A DNA stretch of 64,000 bases from Annulohypoxylon bovei var. microspora. Lineage: Eukaryota; Ascomycota; Sordariomycetes; Xylariales; Hypoxylaceae. Shown here piece after piece: positions 25,219-37,266 of the stretch. Numbering within the stretch: position 1 is the stretch's first letter; each line of letters begins with the position of its first letter. The stretch spans positions 124,001 through 188,000 of the forward strand of contig MU405235.1 in the NCBI GenBank assembly GCA_022836615.1, given 5' to 3'. A program made the translations under genes and the position numbers. The notes under the pieces were generated by a model. The model was not told where the DNA came from. It did not search any database and was given only the letters and a program-made list of their open reading frames with translations.

Positions 25219-25494
25219 CCCCACGACCGCCAGACATGGGTCCAAAAAGCATCCACTAAAAAACACTTGTGTCGGCCAATTAAAAATCAAAATTTAACCT
25301 TGTAATTCCTTATCGATTTTCCTTAAAAGGTTAAAGCCTTCACTTCATGAAGGACATGGGGAAAGCATAAACGTTGAATGTGATTGGTTAATTACTTTAT
25401 ACCATGTTTAGTTTCTCGTAAACTGCCTTTTAATTGGCTAAAAGGGCTGGTTTCAATGGATGCTTTTTGGACCCATGTCTGGCGGTCGTGGGGA
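25219..25494. mobile_element. 276-bp MITE with TA target duplication (Tc1/mariner type)
   Basis: The first 40 bases (TCCCCACGACCGCCAGACAT and on through GGGTCCAAAAAGCATCCA) recur as a near-perfect reverse complement at the other end, about 25457-25494. A weaker second block of inverted homology lies inside (GGCCAATTAAAA against TTTTAATTGGC). Both ends are flanked by TA (25217-25218 and 25495-25496), the expected Tc1/mariner-type duplication. The core is about 140 bp, AT-rich and non-coding. The near-identity of the arms suggests a recent insertion, or one little touched by RIP. Confidence 0.8.
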
Positions 25495-25496
25495 TA

Positions 25497-27689
25497 GTAA
25501 TTCCCTAGGTGGAATGCCACTGCGACGGCAAATTGGTTGCGTTTCATTTGGGGGAAGATGTGATGGCCCTGATGGGCACTTCTCACATATGAACGAATCC
25601 TTTGATGGTTGGATCTCCGATAATGGTTCACTGACTATTACTGCAGCTAGGCCGAAACTAACGAGATGCAAACTAACGCTTTGGTCGTCAGGTAGGGGTT
25701 TGGCGTTGATACATATTACGATCCGTACTGTATCGAACCGATCGGGCAGCTGACGTCGACGAACCTAGATAGGTCCTTGACTACCGTTTCTCCATGAGCC
25801 TTGCCTTAATATTGGATTCGTATCGCTTCACATAAGACGGGGACACTCCGCGGCGCTTTCATGTACTTGGTTAGCCATAGGTACGGCTAAATATCGAATA
25901 GATATGGAGATATGAGTCTTAGAGCATATCATTCTGCAAGCCTGCTCATCCTAGTCTAGAAATTTGTTCCCTTAGCTTTTAATAGTTAAGCCAATCAGAT
26001 TAGTGCGACCCTGACGATACTATTTTGTTGCGGGTGTCTAAGTGGCGGAGACGTTGGCGCAAAACAGCAGGAAGTCAAGCCACACTACTTAAGGGAATAG
26101 GTAGGTATTACATATTACATCCATATTATTAAAGACGACTAGGGGCTAGCTATTAGCACCATGTACCAGCCTCGTCAGCGACGCACCATGTATATTTGGA
26201 TAGCCCTCACTTGAGCCCTTTTAAGAGGAGTACAGGCTGAGAGAGGGCTAGACTTCACGACAAGAAGTTTTTTTTTGCGACGCTTGTGTTATGCCCCATG
26301 ATAGCGTCGTCGGATGCGGTGGCGTATTGAGGAATAAAGCGAATATCAAGCTGTTCCTGTGAGATCCACTTGGGCGACTCATCTTGCCCCTTTCGTACCG
26401 AGATGGACTCTGGGACCTAGGTCTCAGAGCCGAGTCGGCATGAAAGCCCCGGCCGAAGACACCGATAGAGACCGACCACTAAAACCGGCAGCTCGCCGTG
26501 ATGGGTCAGGACTAGAATCCTACCTACATAATAGAGAATGAGATGCGGTCAGAAGGGGGAGTCGGGGGTGCGCATAGTAAACGAACGAAACACTTTGATT
26601 ATTAGCCAGGTTGCCTGGTAACGTACCTGGTAGCTTTTGATGTGCGACTTATTGCTTGTACGGAATAAGGAAGACGGAATAAGTACCTGGGCCTCTCGGC
26701 ACGGAGGCTTCATCCCTGTGCCCACGGTGGTTCTTATGGCTAACCTACTAAAGTATGATATACGCACACCCCAAACCCCTCATGAAGGGAAAAGGGAAAT
26801 GTTGCGCGGGGACGAAACCAACGGAAGCAAGGGTTGATTCTGGTGGTTATACTTATTATACTCACCTACCTACTTATCCACGATGTGATGTCGTATTCGG
26901 TTTGTGCGCATGTGAGAGCAGAGAGACTATTGCAGATTAGAAGGCAGATTATCGGAAAGTTTGGTTGTAGCGGTCTCTATCCGTGAACCATCATCAAGGA
27001 TATGAAAGAGAGGAATGCGTCAAATGAGAGATTCCGGCTACTAATACCGATGATCAACTGGAGACATGTCATCCTCACCGCAGGAGTATGTGGTGTCAGG
27101 TTGATATGCATGTTATCTACTTTATCGCACTGGGATCGGGGCCATTCTAGCACACACACACGTGAGAGTTATGAATATCTCGGAGAAATTCTCTATCGAA
27201 TCAAAACGAGACGGAGGATTAGAAAGAAGAAAGCTGGGATTCGATAAAAATAACATTCCTTACATATAAAGCGCTAGCTAACTTAGCAACCTCTAATTTT
27301 TTACTTAGGTATAACATTACGTTGGGTTGGTTTAGAAAGCATGGTGTTAGAGGTGGTGGTGGTAGTAGTGATGATGATAGAAATAAGGAATCGATCGCAT
27401 GTCGATCTGATGATTCTTCTAAGGCTTACGCCACAGTTGAGTTATTATGGCACTAATATGTATAATGAAACTGCTAGCGGTCTACATGGCGAATTTCGGG
27501 TTCCGGTACGGTTGACGATACTCGCAGACTCGCAAAGGCAGACGTTTGTAAGTCGGATCATCTTGAATGGATATCGGTCAACCTTAAGGCAGCAGGCTGA
27601 GTTATGCCGTCACAAGCGTTTCGGTGATGATTGGCCTTCTTAGATATATATCCTGATTGAGTACACGCACGCACGACACCTTCTTAGCG
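25497..27689. other. Intergenic, no gene supported
   Basis: Only short frames. Slightly GC-richer patches (about 26370-26530) show no domain. Confidence 0.45.
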
Positions 27690-27960
27690 TTGCCCGCGTC
27701 GCCCCTTATTATGTTGCTTTACAACGCCGCGACGAGCTGGTCAGATTTATCGATCATGATGCACAACTTGCGATGTGCTTCAAGGCGGACCACACTAGGG
27801 GACTAAACCTAGCAATTTATTGACGATGATGGGACGAATATAGTCAAGGCGGTCGGTCATGCAGGCATTCTCCTCGAATTGGGGATCGATTGACTGCAAT
27901 GTTCCCCTGATGAAATCCTGACACCGAGACATCTCATGCAAGCTCATCTCGAGTCATTAA
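27690..27960 (+). pseudogene. Possible ankyrin-repeat gene relic
   Basis: One frame reads APYYVALQRRDELVRFIDHD and then GLNLAIY before a stop. A shifted frame continues DDDGTNIVKAVGHAG and ILLELGID. The spacing (x-x-A-L-Q-R-R-D-E-L-V-R-F, then L-x-L-A-I, then N-I-V-K, then L-L-E-L-G) resembles two decayed ankyrin repeats. There is no start codon, no intact frame and no neighbouring exon. The open stretch of about 44 codons could occur by chance, so the call rests on pattern similarity alone. Confidence 0.3.
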
Positions 27961-30900
27961 CCTAGGGTTTAAATAGATTCGCTCTCGTGGACTCATATCG
28001 TGATGTGGGTATTGTTGATAATGATCCAATAGCCATAAGCAAATGGTCCTTGGCGGATAGGAAGGAAAATAATGATACACAACTTCACCACCTAATTAAC
28101 AACGGGGGATTGCCGCTATCGAATTGTTTCCTTTAAATATATTTAGGTACAATACATTCGGTAACCCTTAACGTATTAGACGGAGTTGTGGCTTTACCAA
28201 AGGGCGGGCAGGTAAGAAAGCAACCTTGGAACATTTAAATATACCTATTACAGTACCTACCCAAGTAAGTATTTACATGTAGCAAGCCTATCACGACGAC
28301 ATGATAGAATTACAGTAATAATAAAAGCAGTCTATGTATACTACGCAGGTAAGTCGCAGATAGACTCAAGTCCTTGTCGAATAGCCTTGCAATAAAGATC
28401 CGTGTCTACATTACTTACGCGTGGAAACAAGTTTCCCTTTCTCCATCCCGTACGATGGCGATCAAATGTCAAATCTATCATGCGTATGCTCCTAGTGGTG
28501 GCGTCGCTATCCTTCTTAATGCTGGACATGCAAGCCGCGCATTTCGCACACGGGCTAAACTAGGAGGTAGCAAGGCTTGTCAGTGCTAGACAGCATCTCC
28601 GCCTCGTCTATGCCACCACCACCTCTCCCTTGTGAGGGACGCCTATTCTAGGTAGTTCTAGGGGGGAGGACGGTCCGGGTCTTAGGCCTGACAACGCTAG
28701 GAGAGCCCGTAAGCATTACGTGGTACTCAACGTTCCTCCTACGCTGCACGTCTCTCCCATTCGCCGCGGCCGTTTCGCTATCCAAGTCATTACATAGTAG
28801 CTGAAGTTCGAAATGACAACCCCGTGCGGCTAGGCGCAGTTATCCAGTTATCCACTTCCCACTTGCAACATCCATTCGCTCATCGCGTAGGCTGGTAGGC
28901 GGCGGTAACTAGGTTGATTCTTTTTTTTTTTGTCGGATTCCACTGGAATTCTGCATGGTGCTGGGGACGACGCGGCATCCACATTATCGGATGCACTCGT
29001 TTCCAAAATGCAGAATGCCAACTTGCCCTCCGAAAGCCCAAGGGTCGAAAGGATTCGAAATGCAGGCTGAAGTAGGCGAAGACCGTCCGCGGGCGTGCCT
29101 TTAGTGAAACAAGCCTATCCCATCAAGTTGTAGTGGGAGTCTCTAGTGTAGGTAGGCTGTATGTGTGCTTCCATTAGGGTTCCTTTTACTTGGCATTCCC
29201 AAGATGCCGGTACCACCCAAGATGCCTTCTTTTTTCCTTTCTCTCTCTTTGACCCCGGACGCATTGAGAGATGCCCGTTTCCAGCCTAACAGGTTCTGTT
29301 TGAAGAAAGTTGCGTATTCATATTGTATGTACTTCAACCGAGCAGAACCGAGTTACATCGGGGGGCGCTGCTTTAGCTCTCGGACAAATTTTTAGAACGG
29401 AGTCCTCCGTCGTCGTTAGACACGACATAGAGAGAAAGCTATCGGGCTTGTTTGTAAATTGGTCCACTATCCTAGGTATGCAATCCATGAGTCCATGTAT
29501 TAGGTTGCGGTGGCACATATACACAAAGAAACAATTTCAAGACAGCACAGCGCAGCTTCAACGCTTGTTTTGGGTACATACAGTAGCAGGTCTTTGACAA
29601 ACCCCCCATCCTACCGGAAAATGAGAAGCGCAAGATTATCGACCTGTTTCATTCCGAGCTTTCGTTTTAGGTGGAGATTGTCCATGTCTTTTCAGAGACG
29701 CCAGACACTTGACCTCAAAAAGGGATTGCCGTATTGCACGGAGCAAACCCATGTACTTATTTTATGTGTAGTTAGATCTGTTTGATACTTTGAGTCTTGA
29801 TACCCATTACTTTCATAGTCACGAGGAAGACGAGATTTGCTAGCATTTCTTTCCAACATATTTCGCTGACAACTTAATTAGAGATGAAACTTTAGACATG
29901 GTTGATGATATCTTACATACCAAGCGCATCACGGCAGGTATCTTTGTTTAAGACGGATCAACCTTCAAAGTGGTAATTGTATTACATTACTTAAATCATT
30001 AGTATATTACCTAGGTGTTGAAATTGATAGTTGGCGTTGTCGCCCTTGACACAGTGCAAGTAACTAAGGACACTCCTTGATATATTAAATATAAGTTTCA
30101 CACGAGCGACTGACTGGGCTTCTCTGCGACCAATGCGTCGCGGCTTGGATCTTGATTGATGATCGATCTCGAACAGTTTAAGTAGGTAGTCCTATTGTCA
30201 TATTCCAAAGGGGGTTATTACATATACATAGGTAATATAATATAATATCCGTACTGTACGCGGTATCACCTAGGCACGTATGCAACCTCCATCCACAGCA
30301 CATATAATGCCTACATGACATCCAGGTAACAAGATAAAGGAGATACCTGTGACAGCGGTCCATCGTGTGTAACACGTGTTCTGTAGCCGTGTAAGACCGA
30401 GTTGTAAATGTGGACATAGGGAATCTCCGGAATGATCAACTCAGCCGTGATGAGTCTTACATAAACTTCTAAGGTTCTACTATTAAGCAACCTCGTAAAT
30501 GCCACACGGCATGACACAGGAAGATGGCTGGATGGGTACTTACTGTGTAGAAATCCATATGTGACGATAAAGGTAGGAGGGAACACGGGATATCGAAATG
30601 CATTGTGTCTTATGGTTGCCGTGGACTGACGGTGATGTGTGAGGGATTCCCGCCGGCGTCTCAGGGGAGGTGTATGATGATGATGTACCGTATCATCTAC
30701 CAAAGTGACAACCAAAGCTTGTATGTATCATCATCATACTTGAGAATATGAATACCTACCAAATATCAAATTGTCAAGATCCTGAACTGGTTTAAGCGAG
30801 AAGATTGATTGGATACGAGGAAGAAAGGTGTGGAGATAAATGTTGAGGGGCGTGTAAAAGACAAAGAGTAAAGAGCCACTTCTGCCCCACTTTGCAGTTT

Positions 30901-32136
30901 TCTCCAGGGCTCTTTAGGACTTTTTATCGGGTTTTTATCGCTAACGCTTTCAGTGCCTATCTTAATTGAATTTCTCCATCCACACCCATCAACACCCCTC
31001 GTCTCTTTTCCCCTCAGCCCCTTTATTACGTTTTCCGAATTCATCCTTGAGGTTTTCGAAATTTACCTAGTGAAGTTCCGTTTCGGTCATCCTCCTAACA
31101 GTGTACTGTACTTTCACCTTCCATCTTCCGCTTCGCCTCCAACCTAAGCAGTCCAAGGAAACATAGCAATTAAAGTTAAAAAGAAAAGACCTCCAGGGCT
31201 AAGTTGCAAGATGAGTTAGGTCAGTCATCAATAAGATACCATACCATGTAGGTGGTATGGAAGTTTTGCCACTCGCATTCAATGAACGTTCGTGTTTTGT
31301 CATCACATCTTAAAAATGTGAGTACACCAGTTAAAGATACGAACACATGTGTGTCACTTAAAGCTTCAATGTTCTAGCTATTGATTGGTACATAGTACTA
31401 TGTAAAACCATGATACGGGCACTATGTAGCTTGAGCAGCCTCAATAATCAAATATTGCTGTAAGGAGGATGACGATTAAAAATAGTGGATATTTGATAAG
31501 TTCATTCCACACATTCAACTCGAATCCACTCTCGCCGTCACACTCATAATATTTATCCTAGTGCACTGGTGCGCCGAATTATGACAGGCTTAAAAGCTTA
31601 GACAAAATACAGTGCACACGCCTACTGTATGTATTGTACCTATGCACTATGCACTATGCACCAATCCACCGGATAATGGATAGTGCATACAGCAACAGTC
31701 TGAGCAGGGAAGGGCTTGCTGACGATGGATATCTCTTTGTTCTAGGTTTCGTACCTTCCCAGCCAATTATTCGACGTTATTATTATTACTACTAGGTACT
31801 ACTGCGTACATACCTAGGTAGATGTAAGGTTAGATGTACCCCCTACATACATAGGTAGTAAGTAAGTTAGACGGTACAATTGCCCAGTACGGAAAAGGCT
31901 AGCAAGGCTAACGTACTTTCTAGCTACGCAAGGAAATTAACGTCTTTCAAACGACCCCCCCGGTAGGTACGGGAACCTAGTCGTGACTGCTTTTGCTGCT
32001 AGGTACTATGTAATTGCTGTGCTTCCTTCTCCGTTCTTGACGAGGCAGGGGTTCAAGATCAAAGCCTTGTTCCAATTCCAAAACCTTTTAGCCCACACTT
32101 ACACGCTCACACACACATATGTACATACCATACCGT
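27961..32136. other. Intergenic desert, no gene supported
   Basis: Four kilobases with only chance-length frames, the longest being 134 aa on the minus strand at 30311-30715 and low in complexity. There is a 16-bp palindrome TACATAGTACTATGTA near 31388, and CACTATG is repeated three times near 31640-31660. Confidence 0.45.
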
Positions 32137-32186
32137 ACACCATACACCATACACCATACACCATACACCATACACCATACACCATA
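32137..32186 (+). repeat. Seven tandem copies of a 7-nt unit (ACACCAT)
   Basis: Perfect head-to-tail ACACCAT repeats flanked by CA-rich sequence. Located about 1.65 kb upstream of the cyclin start codon. Confidence 0.9.
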
Positions 32187-33171
32187 CACACACACAATCC
32201 ATACAACCATAACCCATACAACCATACTACCCATTTCGACCACTCACAACCGCTAAAACATTCTAGATTATAACCCACAGTCCACAGTTTTCCCTTTACG
32301 ACAATACATACGCAGCATACGCACGCACCCACGCACCCACGCCTCCATTATCCCTTCTCCCTCTTATTTTTCCCTCTCACTCACTCAACTCGCTCACATT
32401 ACCACTCTAAACGACCTAATAAGCCTTGGCCCTTGAGCATTTCGAACCGTATCCACGGACCCACGACCCAATGGGCTGCGGTCCACGGTCCCAAATTATC
32501 CACTATCTACGGTCAGCTTGGCCACTCACACGCTCACAAGGTTGTCATGATTGTCATGGTTGTCAAGGTATCGTAGGTATCAAGTATCAGGTATCATAGT
32601 AGGTATGTATGTACTACGGTACCCGGCCAAGGTCCATGGAACACGCCAATCATCGGTTCGATGAGCAACCATAACAATCCAACCAATCCGATCCAATCTA
32701 GCCCAGTCTCAATCCGGCTACCTTGACCTCCTACATGACACTAACTACTACCGCAGTACCTGAGGTAATCACTGCATACTCCAGTATCGTCGTGTAAGTC
32801 GGTTGTACATACAAACAAGCCCTTCCTTCATTCAGTCATTCATTCAAAAAAAATTCATTCATAATATCTAATCCGTACCCGCCTCGCCTGGAACATTCGT
32901 GACTTTACTATTTGTCTGTATATTACTTATTACTTTCATGATACCCCAAGTTTCAATTGAGTCCTGTTCATGGATCTATCCACACTAGGAAATCGTTAAG
33001 AGGACTCCCTTGCCGAACGTGAATATAGAAAAGAAGTAAGAGTAGGAAGAAAAAAGGACGACGTTAGAACAAACCCGAGAAAGGAGGCATATACAGACGG
33101 AGAAGTCAGATTGGTAACCTACTTAGGTCCCTAATAAGTTGCCTGGTCTCTCCTTGTACAACCACGGTACG

Positions 33172-33193
33172 GCAGCAGCAGCAGCAGCAGCAA
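33172..33193 (+). repeat. GCA trinucleotide run
   Basis: Seven uninterrupted GCA units followed by CA, upstream of the cyclin gene. The minus-strand poly-Cys frame it creates is an artefact. Confidence 0.85.
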
Positions 33194-33330
33194 CACCTTG
33201 ACGATTGACGATTGACGATTGACGTTGTCAAAGTTGAACCTGGATCATATCGTCTCTGACAACCTGACAACGTTGGAACAGGAACATCCACCTCACCTGT
33301 ATCCGCGGCAACCCACCACCACCAAGCATC

Positions 33331-33353
33331 AGCACCAGCACCAGCACCAGCAC
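33331..33353 (+). repeat. AGCACC tandem repeat
   Basis: About four copies of AGCACC in the upstream region of the cyclin gene. Confidence 0.8.
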
Positions 33354-33633
33354 CTGGATATTCTAGAATCAGGAACGAACAAACTCTTCTTGACAGTTTG
33401 CCCAGTTCCTTCCTAGAACCTCCCTTCCTATTCGACATGGCTCATCAGAGATGACCCGTACCATCTTAATATATCCATCCACCTGTACCAACATCTTCTA
33501 TAAGAAGAATTCAAACCTCGCACTTCACACTTCACACTTCATACGTCGTGGAAGGAGACAAACACCAAAAAGGTGAATGGCATACTGTAGTCAAGAACCC
33601 ATCCCCGCCCTCGTCACTTTACTAGGGTTTTCC

Positions 33634-33677
33634 CGATACAATACGATACACTACGATACGCTACGATACGATACAGT
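33634..33677 (+). repeat. GATAC-type pentanucleotide repeat
   Basis: Alternating CGATA, CAATA and CTACG units, similar in style to the microsatellite before the GT15 gene. It lies about 120-160 bp before the cyclin start codon. Confidence 0.7.
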
Positions 33678-33793
33678 ACCTTAACTACGACCCTCACCAC
33701 CCTCACGACTAGGGACCCCATTTTATTTATTCCTTTCTTTGTTTTTCCATCTTCGCCTTTTCCCTCACGACGACCAACCCGAATTGATCCCAC

Positions 33794-35860
33794 ATGTCTT
33801 CAGTCGCCTTCCCCTCGACTTTTCGCCCGCACCTCCCTTCTCCAACCCACCACGTTTCCTACCCATTGCGCCATACTTCGAGCTTCGACAAGCTGCCAGA
33901 TCACCTACTTCCTCACGGCACTCACCTGTATAAGGGTGGTCTTCGAACGCCGCCCACCGAAAACAATATGAGCGCAACTTATCACAACCCCGTGTTATCT
34001 AACACGTACAACAACCATGTTGCTCTAGCGAGGCAACCGAATACCATGGTGCACACGAGTCGGACTGGAGGAGCGCTCTGCGATCCTACCGTACACCATT
34101 TTCCCACGGCACATCCGCCTCAGCAATCGCTATATCAGCAACCCCATGTCCCCCAAGCGGTCGTACCCCAGCAAGCGTACACATCTTCTCGACCCTCGAC
34201 TCGGCCAACGTCGCCCGCGTCTACGAGCTCTTTAAGCGTGCACTCGGAGGGTACAGTCTCCAGGAGGGATTCTGCTATGGTGACGCATAGCCTGCAGCTT
34301 CCTTCGTGTATCAGCACAAGCGGGGGGGACTTGGATGATTTCGCCGCCCAGGTAGGTTTTGACTTGTACTGCTGGGTAGTCAATTGTAGCTAATATGTCT
34401 CTTAGATGACCTGTTTCTTCTGGTTCGAAACTATGGACACGGTAAACGCTGCGGAGCAGATCAAAGAGCGTTCGCCGAATGACCCAATACCCCCGCTGTC
34501 CCAGTATACCGAGCCCTGTCTTGCGTACAGGCAGTGGGTCAATAAGATTCTATCTACGACTCAGGTGACGCAGAATGTCATTTTACTAGCGCTGCTTTTC
34601 GTGTACCGGCTGAAGAAGGTAAACCCGAAGGTGAACGGAAGCCCGGGTAGCGAGTATCGACTCTTAACCGTGGCCCTAATGCTAGGCAATAAGTGTAAGC
34701 TTCACCCGTCAATTCCTTAATACCACAGCTTCCTAACAGAAATCGTAGTCCTGGACGACAATACCTACACGAACCACACCTGGGCAGAGGTTTCGTCTAT
34801 TTCGGTGAAAGAGATCCACATCATGGAGGTCGAATTTTTGAGTAACATGCGATACGGCCTCTTGACGTCTAAGGAAGAGTGGGAGGAATGGCTCCAGAAG
34901 CTGGCTTGTTTCCACGAGTATTGCGAAAGAGCGGTGATACAGGAGCAGCGTCGGAATTTCCCGCCTCCTATGCCGATGACTGTGCCGTCTCCGAGCCACG
35001 GAAGATTCACTTCTCCGCTACCTTCGCCCACTAGCATTCTTCCCTCGACCGGGCAGGGCACGCAATTGTCACTCGCGGCCGCTTACTACCCCAACCCAGC
35101 TATTCAAAACCAGAGCTGGAATAATTATCATCACGCCCCATCGGTCTCCCCCCTCGCATCCAAGCCGAGCCTTGGTCATCCCATGGTGCGCAAGAGAAGC
35201 TTAGAGAGCGGGGATGCGTACGAGCCTGCTCCAAAGAGAGTCACACGCCAGGTCCCTGCCGCGAGGATGCCGCCGAACCGACCGACTCAAGTGGGCCCCG
35301 AATCGGTTCGCCTACCCGTGCCACATCTCACACTCGATACCAGCCAAGCAGCTGCTCCGCTCACGTATCCACCCTCGTCGCACTACCCCCAGCCGGCAGT
35401 ATCGTTGCCTCCTATCGGAACAGGCGTGAGGGCGATGTCGACCGTGTACCCTACTGCTACCACCAGCTGGGCGCCTCAAGGTCCTGTGGTCGCTACTTGC
35501 GGACCGCAAACACCATCCTATGTCTTACCACCCAACTACGGAACGCCGACCAAGCGACATAGTCCGACAGGTTTAACTCCTTTCGGCTCATCGCCATTAG
35601 CTGAGGCGTATGGGACCCATACCCCTATTTCCAATTCGCCCCTGGTGTATTTGCAACAACGAGCGAGCCCTTACAAGCCGGTTCGCCGCGTAAACCACCT
35701 ACTGAATCCTCCTCCGTCTATCCCGCTCTCTCAATACCACTTGGGATCGAACCAGATGCATTATCAACCGCTTGGTCGACGGAACGATCTACGTTCCGGC
35801 ATCGTTCCTGAATTTCTTCCCGCTTACGCCAACCAACGCGCTCCGAGCCACCCTTACTGA
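33794..35860 (+). CDS. PHO85-type cyclin (CLG1 / Mug80-like)
   Basis: Three exons: 33794-34351, 34406-34694, 34749-35860; 652 aa. The introns are both 54 nt, with CTAAT or CTAAC branch sites. The second acceptor must be the TAG at 34746-34748, because nearer AGs put stops in frame; it restores NKFLDDNTYTNHTWAEVS, the diagnostic cyclin segment. The cyclin fold covers roughly residues 187-325 (MTCFFWFETMD, YRLLTVALMLGNKFLDDNTY, EIHIMEVEFLSNMRYGLLTS, WEEWLQKLACFHEYCERA). The N-terminal 185 residues are Ser/Pro/Gln-rich. The C-terminal 325 are Pro/Ser-rich with basic patches (VRKRSLES, APKRVTRQ) and many SP/TP sites. Members bind Pho85-type CDKs and control growth and stress output. Upstream M codons in the same exon leave the start slightly uncertain. 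Confidence 0.88.
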
Positions 35861-37266
35861 TTCTCTCTACTCCTGGAAGTCCCAGCATTCTCTGGGATAT
35901 CTGCGCAACTGCAGCCTCTTTTTTTTTTTCTCTTTTTCTAGTCGTCGCAATATTTGCATTGGCATTGGCGTTAGGAGGCGGCATACAGTCGATGTGGAGT
36001 CGACACCTCACGGACACAAGGATTGTTCTTTTTTCTTACTTTATTCTCGGCACAATTGCATCATACAAGGCGTTAAGTAATTCCCGGTGGAGGCGTCTCG
36101 TGGCATTTGAGCACCGATTCTTCGTGCGGGGTCGTAGCATACCCCCTGCGATCATGTATTCTGGCTGGGTTTAAGGCAAACACAGTTCGCGAGTTCAGGA
36201 CTGGAAAATAAGGGGGAAGGGACCCAGATGATCTAGTCGCAAGACTAAGGCACTTGCAGGTGAGAAGCTCTTCATAGCTATGCTCCTTGCAATCATGTAG
36301 ATAGTGGGATCGCCAACAATGGCAATATCCCGAAACTACCAATGAATTATTGGCACAACACAATATGTCGGTGTGAATATGCTTCTGTGCTTTACAAATT
36401 CGACGTTCTTAAAGTAGCCTGTTGTGAATTTTTTAACCAGAGTATGATGTCATCTGGACCCTGAATCTCCGAATTCTTTGCTTAATGCGGAGAATCAAGG
36501 TGGGGTAGTTCCCCAATGAGGGGAAGAAAATTACGACATTGTCATTTGATTGGCTTGCTCTGAATTATCGGGGAAATTATTTTGCGGGCTTGAGTTGGAG
36601 ATTTGGCTGCATAACATGTGACACGAGCATTATCGCTATGAACTATCATTAGTTACATGCACCTATGTCTTTCAATCTCACATATATTCTATCATATTGA
36701 GTAACTACCTATTCCTGCGACAGTCGCCATGGCTAGTTTGTTTGAAGAAAAGTCCCTTGCCTATGATCTATCGATTTGACACCATCCCGTACATAACCGT
36801 CCCTATGTCCGAATTAAGGGTGTGGAGAAGAGAACCCAACCAAACTTATCCAGGTATTACCAAGGTCCGAGGAGATGCTCTTTCCACAAATTCGAATCGA
36901 CTAGTAACTGCGTGCTCAAAATATCGGCTGGAATAAGAGTATCGAAGACTACCGAGCATTCTGTGACACACTGTTTCGCAAATTCTTGCCATTGAGTGGG
37001 GTCTTGCATCTTAAGGAGAAGTTGTCGGTGGTAAACTCAACCTTGAAAGCCAACCAAAAGGAGCAGAGGTCGTCGTAAGCGGTAGAAAGGGAGGCTTAAG
37101 TTTCTCTCTGTACCCTCGGTAGTTTTGTTGAAATCTATTGGTCCAGATAATACACAAAGAACGAACAGTCTTTGATAGTTGGTTATAAGAAGTCGTTGTT
37201 ACCGACCCTCTCGTACCTACTTGTCCAAGTATACCAATGAATATTGTCCGCAGAAGACTAGCGACG
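35861..37266. other. Intergenic, no gene seen
   Basis: The 3' region of the cyclin, then the promoter side of the nitronate monooxygenase gene. A CTTTTTTTTTTTCTC tract lies about 60 bp past the cyclin stop. No other coding signal. Confidence 0.5.

Larger units (their letters stand above)
32190..33793 (+). promoter_or_regulatory. Repeat-dense upstream region / probable leader of the cyclin gene
   Basis: This stretch is C-rich on the plus strand and lacks a supportable gene. It contains GCA (33172-33193), GATTGAC-type (about 33198-33225), ACCAGC/CAGCAC (33331-33353), ACTTCAC (33521-33541) and GATAC-type (about 33634-33677) tandem repeats in front of the cyclin ATG. Long leaders are common for cyclin and regulator genes. 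The transcription start is not visible in the sequence. Confidence 0.5.

Noticed and set aside
30311..30715. 134-aa minus-strand frame
   Set aside because: No recognisable domain; the number of such frames in 64 kb of six-frame translation is consistent with chance.
33106..33438. 110-aa minus-strand frame with a poly-Cys run
   Set aside because: Arises from the GCA microsatellite; not protein-like outside the repeat.
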